The translations under genes were made by a program, and so were the position numbers. From the NCBI GenBank assembly GCA_964353255.1, contig CAYGVJ010000076.1:1-25183 (forward strand): a stretch of DNA of 25,183 bases, written 5' to 3'. Below the pieces are notes generated by a model. It was given only the letters and a program-made list of their open reading frames with translations, ran no database searches and was not told where the DNA came from. The DNA comes from VFZS01 sp964353255. Its GTDB lineage: Bacteria > Acidobacteriota > Terriglobia > Bryobacterales > Bryobacteraceae. The number at the start of each line of letters is the position of its first letter. Within the stretch, counting starts at the first letter, position 1. This document shows positions 1-7,043 of the stretch, in pieces.

Positions 1-758
1 TATTGCTCTGAAGAGCCTTACGAGCCGCTAGGAAATTTTAGCCGGACAGCAGTGATCTCACAAAAGGGTGGGGAAAGCAGCAGGCGGCGGTTCCTTGCAG
101 AAACCGCAAGGGACAAAAATAAGTGAGGTCTCCGCTAGACACGGCTCGTCGCCTCCACGTAAAGTGGCCGCAATGTTGCTTGGCTGCCTCTGCAAAGGGG
201 AAGGTGCCGCGCTGTCGGATTTCCTTGTAACCCGCCTTGGGTGGTCATTCCAAGGGATCATCAAGCCAGAGCAAATGGTCGCGGCCGCCACGGGTTGTGG
301 CCGTCGGTCTCGTACCATGTGTTTCCGCTCGCCAAGCTTGAGCTGCTGTCAGAGGGGTCATGCGTTGGCGACTGCTGAGGGTCGAGTAGCCTCCCGCCGG
401 TCACCCATGAGTCACGCGGTTTCGGACCAGCTGGGGTACCAGTGCCTGGAGATTGGGCATACAACATGGTGAACAGCTGGGCGATCACCCGCCGGTGGTT
501 TCGGCCCGCGCTGTGCACCACGGGTGGTGGAACGCCTCGTTCTCGTCTTTGGCCTGTGATGTCCCAAGCGGTGCCGAGGCCGGCTTGGTCAAGCCTACGC
601 GAGGGCAGGTGCGAGCTGAGCCCACGGCTGCTGCAGGGTCAGCAAGCGCAGCCATGCCACGAGAGACAGCCGCCTTCGGCCGCGGCCGGTGACTTCGAGC
701 GCGAGGGACAGATCGTGCGGTTAGGAAGGCGAACCGAAGTCAGATAAGGAGGACCGCA
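1..758. other. Unrecognised non-coding or decayed region
   Basis: About 750 bases precede the first convincing gene. Short open frames exist on both strands, but none has a Shine-Dalgarno site, a recognisable domain or sensible composition (many Arg/Ser/Pro/Cys, typical of chance frames in GC-rich DNA). Read on the minus strand, bases 20-60 (GCTGTCCGGCTAAAATTTCC) have the look of a transposon terminus, but no matching second end or transposase is visible, so this is only an impression. No RNA gene or promoter could be assigned. Confidence 0.5.
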
Positions 759-1658
759 ATGAGAAGAGCCACAGGCTGCATATCGATCGCCGCCGAGCCA
801 AATCCCGGCATTAGCGTCGAACGGGTCATCGAGTATTTTTGGCCGGACGGTACCCCGTGCACCATCTGGGTGGACGTCTTTCTCCACAATTTTTCCGACC
901 GCGAGCGACGCTTACTTCTCCTCCATCGCGGGAGCCTTTGCGGCCTGAACGTGAGTGCGAAATCCTGGTCTCTCGCCGAGACCTCCCAGGAGAGCTTCGA
1001 GCGTGAACTGACGACTCGGATCATTTCGCTCCACGAGAACTTCGATCCAATCGAGTTCCCACAGGAGGGAACGGTTGCTGTGGCCGGACACGAGTACCGC
1101 GTCTGGCAGGGCCCCGAAGAACTCCCAGTGGTTGTGGGAGATAGAGATGGGACCGATGTGCCTTTCACCATGTGGGATGTCGGGGGTTTTACCCCTGGAC
1201 AGAGGCATCTCCTCAGAGTCCGCCTTTCGATGGCCGAGGAGACCTTTGAGAAGCAGGTGGGCAACCGCGGATTCTTCGACGCATATGGGGAGGCAATTCT
1301 ATTGCGCAACATCGAACAGGAAGATCTGCCTCACTGTGCAGAATCGGATACGGAATCGTATTGGCGCGGTTTCGACCGGTTCCAGGCTGCCGATCACGTC
1401 GTGCCGGACACTTTTGAGCACCTCGTTGTGTCTCCGATCGGCACTGAGCTTCGGTGGGAGACGACGGCGCTGAGTCAAAACCTCTCTTGCCAATTCGTCC
1501 CGCCAGGGGAGCTCAGGTCATGCACCCGTTGGTTCGTCGCAGACAACTCAGACAGCGAGCACTGGTGCCTTGAAGGCAGGCGCTGCAACGGGTTCGTGGT
1601 GGAGATGACAGCCGCGGAGGTTTCCACACAGCAGTGTCTGGAGCACGCCGCAGTCTAA
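759..1658 (+). CDS. Hypothetical protein, first gene of a coupled pair
   Basis: The product has 299 residues and matches no family I recognise. The start is well supported: AAGGAGGA at 746-753 lies 5 bases before the ATG. There is no signal peptide or membrane segment, so a cytoplasmic location is likely. The composition looks like a normal soluble mixed alpha/beta protein, rich in Trp, Phe and acidic residues, with seven Cys that include a Cys-rich C-terminal third (roughly residues 245-295). The end overlaps the start of the next gene by 25 bases, which points to translational coupling and a shared task with the membrane-anchored downstream product. Codon use is less GC-biased than in mutS2 nearby, consistent with acquired accessory DNA. 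Function unknown. Confidence 0.75.
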   Translation: MRRATGCISIAAEPNPGISVERVIEYFWPDGTPCTIWVDVFLHNFSDRERRLLLLHRGSLCGLNVSAKSWSLAETSQESFERELTTRIISLHENFDPIEFPQEGTVAVAGHEYRVWQGPEELPVVVGDRDGTDVPFTMWDVGGFTPGQRHLLRVRLSMAEETFEKQVGNRGFFDAYGEAILLRNIEQEDLPHCAESDTESYWRGFDRFQAADHVVPDTFEHLVVSPIGTELRWETTALSQNLSCQFVPPGELRSCTRWFVADNSDSEHWCLEGRRCNGFVVEMTAAEVSTQQCLEHAAV

Positions 1659-3280
1659 TACTGTTGCCAGCGCTCGTCTGCGGAGTTGTATACGCAGCTT
1701 CGAGCCAAGGCCCGACTGGCGTCCTCGCGCAAGCCGTTGCCAACCAACAGATCCGCTCGCCGAGTTTGCCCGGCATTGCCGCTGGGGGAGCCACAGTGCC
1801 CTGGCTTGTGGCCATCGGCGCACTCTTGGGGGCCGCTGCGGCTTTTTGGCGTGCTTGGGCTGCGCGGAGGCGACTGGAGAAGGCAAAGGAGGATCTGAGG
1901 ACAGCGCAGACAGAACGGGCGACAGCAGAAACAAACCTCGAGAGGGCGCGGACCGAACTGGAGACAGCAAGGATTCAGCTAAGGCAAGCCGAAGCGGCGT
2001 TGAAGGGTTCACGAGAGCAACAAATCACCCCTGAATTGATCCACAGAATACTTAAACGCTGCGACTGCAGTGGTCGTTCTGTCTGTGGCCCGGTCTTGTG
2101 TCTGGAGCACTGTACGACTCCTGAGTGTGCCGCCGCGCAACTCAGTAGATTGCACAAGGTATTGAAGAAGGCGACGCTGAGTGACCCCCGTGATAACACC
2201 GTGAAGCCACTTCCGACAAGTGTTTCTTGGGTTCAGTATGCTCTGCGAAGGGCTGCAGAAGGCGTGCTTTGGCCGTCGCCCCAAGTGGCCGAAGATACAA
2301 TAAGGAACAAGGCGATCGAGTGCTACGGGCTGCTGGCTCCAGGGCTGGTCACCGACGTCCAGAAAGATGAAGCGGCCCAACGCTGTCGGGAGTGGTTACT
2401 CCCGAGGCAGGGCAGGGAGAGGCTTCGGACGGAGGTCGCTCGCAACGTTTTGCCGCTTCTGCTCAGTGCTCACCCAAAAAACGAGGCTTTTCTTACCCTA
2501 TATTTGGAATGGCTCCGCTCCGTGGAGGGGCAGCTTACACGGGAGGACCGCAGGGTGGTGGGGGCTCTCTTATGGGGGCTACACCGTTTGCGTACACTCA
2601 GTTCCCCTGATTTCTTACTGCTTCTCAAGGCCGGTCTCCCGCGCAACGCGCAGCAGTGGGAGAAGCTCGGCGAGGCTTGGCAGGAGGCAGTGTTCCGTGC
2701 CTTTGCGGGTGGCCGGCTGCTGGAACCCGAACTGCGCGAGTTCAGGCCCGTCGTGAAGCGCCGTATTCGTTCCCAAGAAATCGACCTCTTGGAGAATTCG
2801 CGCCGGGACCTAGAGTACGACACGCTTTGTCGGATCCTGGTCGCGATTGACGGCCACCTTGGCGTGGTGCGCTCGCTTAGGCGCAGGAACAGACACATTG
2901 TGCGGGGTCAGGTTTCCGTGAGGGCCCGGATCACCCTCGTGAGCGGTAGCGGCCCCAGCGAGCCGCTGAGCGGGGGAGTCGAGAATTTCTCGTTTGAGTC
3001 TGGCCCGTGGAGGCCCGGGGCGTGGGTCACAACCAACAAAGAGCCGGGCTGGCTGGCAAGTTCGGATCAGCCCTGGACGAAGGCTACGGTGGTGCTAGAA
3101 GTTAGCCCTGGACGCCACATCACTTTCAATGATGCCCTGGTCAAAGGTCCGATTGAACAGGGTCCAAGCAGTGAGTCCGAGCCGCATATCTGCGGCTTCC
3201 GAGTACAGTTCGGCGTGCTCTCCACTGGGACGGCTCCTGCGCTCGAGGCGCTCGCGACCCAGTTCCCCGTCACCCGGTAG
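1634..3280 (+). CDS. Membrane-anchored coiled-coil protein with Cys-rich motif, unknown function
   Basis: The product has 548 residues and starts at GTG, inside the end of the preceding gene, with GGAGG at 1616-1620 upstream. Residues 1-22 look like a signal peptide or first membrane segment. A second hydrophobic helix lies near residues 55-72 and is followed by basic residues. Residues about 75-130 are a charged heptad-rich coiled coil. Around residues 142-164 is a Cys cluster (CDC, VCG, LCLEHC, PEC) that could bind a metal. A long helical middle follows, and a beta-rich C-terminal part ends near residue 548. The layout suggests a membrane-tethered scaffold or sensor facing the cytoplasm or periplasm. 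The tight overlap suggests it works with the upstream protein. I recognise no family, so the function is not assigned. Confidence 0.75.
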   Translation: MSGARRSLILLPALVCGVVYAASSQGPTGVLAQAVANQQIRSPSLPGIAAGGATVPWLVAIGALLGAAAAFWRAWAARRRLEKAKEDLRTAQTERATAETNLERARTELETARIQLRQAEAALKGSREQQITPELIHRILKRCDCSGRSVCGPVLCLEHCTTPECAAAQLSRLHKVLKKATLSDPRDNTVKPLPTSVSWVQYALRRAAEGVLWPSPQVAEDTIRNKAIECYGLLAPGLVTDVQKDEAAQRCREWLLPRQGRERLRTEVARNVLPLLLSAHPKNEAFLTLYLEWLRSVEGQLTREDRRVVGALLWGLHRLRTLSSPDFLLLLKAGLPRNAQQWEKLGEAWQEAVFRAFAGGRLLEPELREFRPVVKRRIRSQEIDLLENSRRDLEYDTLCRILVAIDGHLGVVRSLRRRNRHIVRGQVSVRARITLVSGSGPSEPLSGGVENFSFESGPWRPGAWVTTNKEPGWLASSDQPWTKATVVLEVSPGRHITFNDALVKGPIEQGPSSESEPHICGFRVQFGVLSTGTAPALEALATQFPVTR

Positions 3281-3435
3281 CGGACGGTATCGGTGATCAG
3301 ATGCTCTGCGTCCAGGCGCAAAGTGCCGTGACGGCGCCTTCGAGCCACCCTGCCTCCCCGCACACAGCTCCAGAGCGTCTGTGCCTTCCGGAAACGCACA
3401 ATGCTGGGCGGGGCGAACGAGCAGCGCTTCGCGCT

Positions 3436-5859
3436 TCACTCCTTCAGCTCCACGATGGTCGCCCCCGCGCCGCCCTCGCCTGGCGGCGCCGGGTAGAACT
3501 TCTCGACGTTGGGATTGGCGCCCAGCAATTCGCCGATGACCCGGCGCAGCACGCCCATGCCGAAGCCGTGAACGATGCGCAAGCGCTCGAGCCCGGCCAG
3601 CACGGCGCTGTCCAGGAACTTGTCCACGCGCGCGACGGCCTCCTCGGCGCGCAGGCCGATCACGTTGATCTCCCGCGCACTCGCTGCCGCCTCCGGCGCG
3701 GACTCGAAAGAGACTCCCCTGGGCAGCCGCGGCCCTTCGCCCGCCTCGGGCAGCACCTCCAGCACGTCATCGCGGGAAACCTGCATCCTGAGCCGCCCGG
3801 CCTCAACCTCCAGGGCATCCGCGCCGATCAGCCGGCGCACGCGCGCCGGCTCGCGGATACCTCGCAGACGCACCCTGACGCCCTCGGCAAGGGCCGGCGG
3901 AGCCACTTCCCCCTGGCGCGCCTCGGCCTGCGTGGCGAGCACCGTGACGTCGAACTCCTCGCGCACTTCGCGCTTGGCCCGCGCGACGCTCCGCAGGGCT
4001 TTCTTCTGCTCACCGGCTGAAGCGATCTTCTCAATCACTTCGCGGGCCTGCGACTCGAACTTCTCGAGCACCAAATCGCACCGGCGCTCCAGTTCCTTGA
4101 GCTTGGCTGCCTCGCGCCGCTCCGACTCCGCCTTGAGCGCCCGCTGCCGCGCCGCCAGCTTCTCCTGCTCGACCTGGAGCTCGGCCTGTAGCCGGCCCGC
4201 CTCTTCGATGCGCTGGTGCAGCTCGCTCAAGAATCTCGAAACATCCTGCTCCCGGCTGCCCAGGCTGGCGCGGGCGCGCCCGAGCAGGCTCTCCGGCAGG
4301 CCCAGCCGGCGGGCAATGTCCAGCCCTGCCGACTTGCCGGGAGCCCCGACCCGCAGAACGTAGGTCGGCTCGAGCGTCTGCTCGTCGAAGCCCATCGAGC
4401 CGTTCAGCACGCCGGGCGTCGTGGCCCCGTAGACCTTCAGCGCCACAAGATGGGTCGCGGCCAGCGTGAAGGCGCCCGAGGCGCGGAAGGTCTCCAGGAT
4501 GGCTACGCCCAGCGCCCCGCCTTCCTCCGGGTCGGTGGCCCGGCCCAGCTCGTCGGGCAGCACCAGCGATTCCGGCGTGACGTGCTCGACCATCTCACGA
4601 ATACGCGAGATGTGCCCCGAGAACGTGCTGAGGCTCTCCTGGATGGACTGCTTGTCGCCCATGTCTGCCAGCACCTGATCGAAGAACGGGAACTCGGCCT
4701 CGGCGCAGGGCACCGGCAGGCCGGCTTGAGCCATCAGGGCGAGCAGCCCCACAGTTTTCAGCGTCACGGTCTTGCCGCCGCTGTTAGGCCCGCTGATGAG
4801 CAGCGTGCGGGTGTCGCCCTCCAGCGCCAGCGAGAACGGCACTACGCTTTTCCGCTGCTTCCTGAGCACGTCTTCGAGCAGCGGATGCCGCGCCTCCCGC
4901 AGGCTCAGGCGGCGCCCGTCGCGGGGGCTGAAGCGGGGCACCACACCGCCGAAATCCGCGGCAAAGGAGGCCTTGGCGAAAAGCAGCTCGAGCTCGGCCA
5001 GTTGCGCCACGCTGCGCGCGATGGCCTCCAGGTACTGCCGCAGCCGGTCGCTAAGCTCCAGCAGGATCCGGCGCACCTCGGCCAGTTCCTCTTCCTTGAG
5101 TCTCACCAGCTCGTTGTTCAGCTCAATGGTCTCCAGCGGCTCGACGAACAGCGTGTGCCCGGTGCCGCTGGCCGCGTGAATGACCCCCTCGATGCGCCGC
5201 CGCTGCCCGGCGATCACCGGCACCACGAAGCGCTCGTTGCGGATAGCGACGAATTCCTCCTGAAGCACGCCCTCCTCGCGGTGGAGGCGCAGGAAGCGCT
5301 CCAGCGATTCTTGAATTAGCTGCTGCTGCCGCTCGATGTCGCGTCGCAGCCGCGCCAGCCCCGGGCTGGCGTGATCGGCCACGGCTCCATCCGGCAGGAT
5401 CTTGCCGGCCAGGTCGCGCAACAGGTTGCGAAACTCGCCGATGGCCGCCCCGCGCGCAGCCAGCTTGGGAAAGCGCGCCGCGGCCGCCACCAGCAGAGCG
5501 CGCGTGTCGGTGGCGCGGTCGAGCAGTGCGATGAGCGCGAAGATCTCCTTGGGCTCTAGGGAGGCGCCCTCGATCGCCAGCTTGCGGAGCGCCTCGCCGG
5601 GGTCGGTCAGGCCGCTGAAGCGGATGCGCACCGCCGCCCCGCGGGCCGCGGGCTGAGGCCGCGCCGCGGTCTGCCAGTACTCGATGGCTTCGGCCACCTC
5701 GGCCAGGATCTGCTCGACTGCCGCCCGATCCGCGAGCGGCGCGAGCTTCTCCAATTCAGCCTGCCCCAACGGGCTCGCGACGTAGCGCGCCAGCAGGCGC
5801 TTCAGCTCGTCGAATTCCAGCAGATCGGCGCTTGTGTGTTTCAAGCTGCGGCTCTCCAT
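3436..5859 (-). CDS. mutS2: Endonuclease MutS2 (MutS-like ATPase with Smr domain)
   Basis: The product has 807 residues, the usual length for MutS2, a homologue of mismatch-repair MutS that lacks the mismatch-reading domain. Known members bind branched DNA or stalled ribosomes; they suppress homologous recombination or rescue collided ribosomes, depending on species. The Walker A motif GPNSGGKT is at about 357-364, and the Walker B region with Asp436-Glu437 (PDELGRATDPEEG) follows. A long charged coiled coil spans about 515-620. The C-terminal Smr domain runs from about 729 to 807 and includes HGFGMGVLR near His764. The usual LDLRG nuclease motif reads INVIGLR and the usual HGxGTG reads HGFGMG, so nuclease activity is uncertain. 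The gene is convergent with the preceding gene pair and divergent from tRNA-Glu. A small hairpin (AGCGC-TTC-GCGCT, 3423-3435) follows its stop codon but has no T run. Confidence 0.97.
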   Translation of the reverse strand: MESRSLKHTSADLLEFDELKRLLARYVASPLGQAELEKLAPLADRAAVEQILAEVAEAIEYWQTAARPQPAARGAAVRIRFSGLTDPGEALRKLAIEGASLEPKEIFALIALLDRATDTRALLVAAAARFPKLAARGAAIGEFRNLLRDLAGKILPDGAVADHASPGLARLRRDIERQQQLIQESLERFLRLHREEGVLQEEFVAIRNERFVVPVIAGQRRRIEGVIHAASGTGHTLFVEPLETIELNNELVRLKEEELAEVRRILLELSDRLRQYLEAIARSVAQLAELELLFAKASFAADFGGVVPRFSPRDGRRLSLREARHPLLEDVLRKQRKSVVPFSLALEGDTRTLLISGPNSGGKTVTLKTVGLLALMAQAGLPVPCAEAEFPFFDQVLADMGDKQSIQESLSTFSGHISRIREMVEHVTPESLVLPDELGRATDPEEGGALGVAILETFRASGAFTLAATHLVALKVYGATTPGVLNGSMGFDEQTLEPTYVLRVGAPGKSAGLDIARRLGLPESLLGRARASLGSREQDVSRFLSELHQRIEEAGRLQAELQVEQEKLAARQRALKAESERREAAKLKELERRCDLVLEKFESQAREVIEKIASAGEQKKALRSVARAKREVREEFDVTVLATQAEARQGEVAPPALAEGVRVRLRGIREPARVRRLIGADALEVEAGRLRMQVSRDDVLEVLPEAGEGPRLPRGVSFESAPEAAASAREINVIGLRAEEAVARVDKFLDSAVLAGLERLRIVHGFGMGVLRRVIGELLGANPNVEKFYPAPPGEGGAGATIVELKE

Positions 5860-5881
5860 TGTAGCCGAGCCGGCAGCGCGG

Positions 5882-5911
5882 TTGACGCCAGCGGTGCGCC
5901 GTCGCTAGATT
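5882..5911 (+). promoter_or_regulatory. Likely tRNA-Glu promoter
   Basis: TTGACG at 5882-5887 and TAGATT at 5906-5911 are 18 bases apart, close to sigma70 consensus spacing. The predicted transcript would begin about 25 bases before the tRNA. A second -10-like TATAAG at 5914-5919 lies just downstream. The boxes lie in the 82-base gap between the divergent mutS2 and tRNA genes. Confidence 0.5.
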
Positions 5912-5941
5912 GGTATAAGAGCCGCCGGGCTCTTTCAGCAT

Positions 5942-6019
5942 GTCCCCATCGTCTAGCCCGGCCTAGGACATCGCCCTTTCACGGCGGTAACGGGGGTTCA
6001 AATCCCCCTGGGGACACCA
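5942..6019 (+). tRNA. tRNA-Glu (anticodon TTC)
   Basis: A complete 78-base tRNA gene with an encoded CCA end. The acceptor stem pairs 5942-5948 (GTCCCCA) with 6009-6015 (TGGGGAC), followed by discriminator A and CCA at 6017-6019. The anticodon loop CTTTCAC (5976-5982) carries TTC for glutamate. The T arm is GGGGG-TTCAAAT-CCCCC (5992-6008). The 3' part from 5973 onward is duplicated at 13500-13547, showing that this gene served as the attachment site of an integrated element and was kept whole by it. Confidence 0.97.
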
Positions 6020-6020
6020 C
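5973..6020 (+). repeat. attL-type 48-bp direct repeat (within tRNA-Glu)
   Basis: This copy begins in the anticodon stem of tRNA-Glu and runs to one base past the CCA. It is identical, base for base, to 13500-13547. Sequence similarity stops abruptly on both sides. Confidence 0.95.
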
Positions 6021-6026
6021 GCTAAA

Positions 6027-6570
6027 TCAAGCACTTGCGGGAATTGGCTCCGGCAGAGCCTTGGGAGCGGTAACGCCTGGGCAACGCAAATCGCCAAAAA
6101 CCACGTCCAGCCGTCTCACCGCATCGGCCAGGAATGCCGGGGACAGGTGCTGGCAGGGGGCCGCCATCCGAAGGTCCTTGTGCCCCAGCAACTGGGCTAC
6201 GGTGTGGATGTCGGCCCCCTGCATCCTCAGCCAGCTTGCCGCCGTGTGGCGAAGGTCGTGGAATACGATCTCTGACCTTTGCATCGAGTGGCGACTGCCA
6301 GTCCCGCGACTGGCCGCAGCCATTCGGGAGCCGCTTCCATTAGTGCCCTAAGCTCCGTGGGCTGGAGGTAGGGGACCGGCGCGGCGGGCCGACCCCCAAG
6401 GCCCTGGTCTGCTCCGCTCTCAGCAGTTCCGCAGCCCGCAAGCTGCGTGCCTGGGCAAGGCTCGTGGCATTGGTCTTCCGGAAGTGGCGCTGTCCCTGGG
6501 CGTCGGTCCAACTGATCCAATACCCCTTGCGATCTTTCCGAGTGAACACGCCATCAGCGTTGTTCGGCAT
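6027..6570 (-). pseudogene. Tyrosine integrase, frameshifted and internally deleted
   Basis: Three consecutive frames give pieces of one phage-type tyrosine recombinase. The N-terminal arm-binding piece starts at ATG 6570 behind GGAGG (6576-6580) and reads MPNNADGVFTRKDRKGYW and on to about 6410. A second frame then gives the start of the catalytic domain (PTELRALMEAAPEWLRP), ending in LAVATR near 6275. The third frame gives the C-terminal piece with HDLRHTAASWL and AQLLGHKDLRM. Between the second and third pieces about 100 residues are missing, including the first catalytic Arg and the Lys. At the place of the nucleophilic Tyr (usual RYQHLSP) the sequence reads PCQHLSP. The gene lies next to the tRNA attachment site, as expected for the element's own integrase, but cannot make an active enzyme. 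Confidence 0.88.
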
Positions 6571-6760
6571 CGGCACCTCCGTTTCTTGCCTTGCGGGGCT
6601 TGCCCTTGGGCCTCCCACCCAGTCGCCCATTGGCCCGCGAGGCTGCCGCCTTTCGCTCGCTCCTGGCCGCCCCCCCCACGGCTCCCCGGCAGGCCAGACA
6701 GACAAGGCGGACCCTGTGGATCTTGCAGCGTGGAACTGTCACGACCTCATTATAACCCAA
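6554..6760 (-). CDS. Small basic Cys/His protein overlapping the integrase start
   Basis: An open frame of up to 68 residues whose end overlaps the integrase start codon by 17 bases, suggesting coupled translation. It contains a possible metal site (RCKIH followed by VCLACRG) and a basic tail with RSERKAAASRANGRLGGRPKG. Ala/Asn/Gly-Gly-Arg-Pro tails of this kind are familiar from small proteins of phages and plasmids. The furthest start is TTG at 6760, but this lies inside the promoter. A GTG at 6742-6740, at the predicted transcription start, would give a leaderless 62-residue protein, and a later GTG would give about 41 residues. It may regulate integration; this is inference. Confidence 0.55.
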   Translation of the reverse strand: MGYNEVVTVPRCKIHRVRLVCLACRGAVGGAARSERKAAASRANGRLGGRPKGKPRKARNGGADAEQR

Positions 6761-6777
6761 CTACTTGGGTTTTCCAA
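6749..6777 (-). promoter_or_regulatory. Integrase-operon promoter with palindromic operator
   Basis: Read on the minus strand, TTGGAA (6777-6772) and a perfect TATAAT (6754-6749) are exactly 17 bases apart. The spacer is filled by the perfect inverted repeat AACCCAA-CTAC-TTGGGTT (6756-6773 on the plus strand). A palindrome between -35 and -10 is the typical place for a repressor operator. The promoter would drive the small protein and the integrase. Confidence 0.65.
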
Positions 6778-6940
6778 GGAAAAAATAACCCATCGTGTGC
6801 GGGCCGGCGACGATCAGCTATACTTCGTGCACCTGGTGGACCATCGGGGGATTGCTCCGGAGAGCTCCCCAGGCAATTGGGTGCCAGGACCCTCCTCCAG
6901 AGCAGCCTCCCGCTTCAACCCGCCTCTCCGATCAAACCCC

Positions 6941-6969
6941 TTGACCAAGCAATGCTCCGGTGCTATTTT
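6941..6969 (+). promoter_or_regulatory. Protease promoter
   Basis: TTGACC (6941-6946) and TATTTT (6964-6969) are separated by 17 bases, close to sigma70 consensus. The predicted transcript would start near 6976 and carry a leader of about 68 bases before the protease ATG at 7044. Confidence 0.55.
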
Positions 6970-7043
6970 CTAGTCAGTAGCCGGGGCGACCGTCAGACCG
7001 TGCAGCCATCGGCAGACGGACACCTGTCCAGGCAGGAGGCGGT

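Noticed and set aside
68..747. Open frames of 79-134 residues on both strands before the first gene
   Set aside because: No ribosome sites, no domain, and biased Arg/Ser/Pro/Cys composition typical of chance frames; they also overlap each other.
3301..5656. Long plus-strand frames (up to 367 residues) across the mutS2 region
   Set aside because: They are antisense shadows of the clear mutS2 gene, caused by its high third-position GC, and match no protein family.
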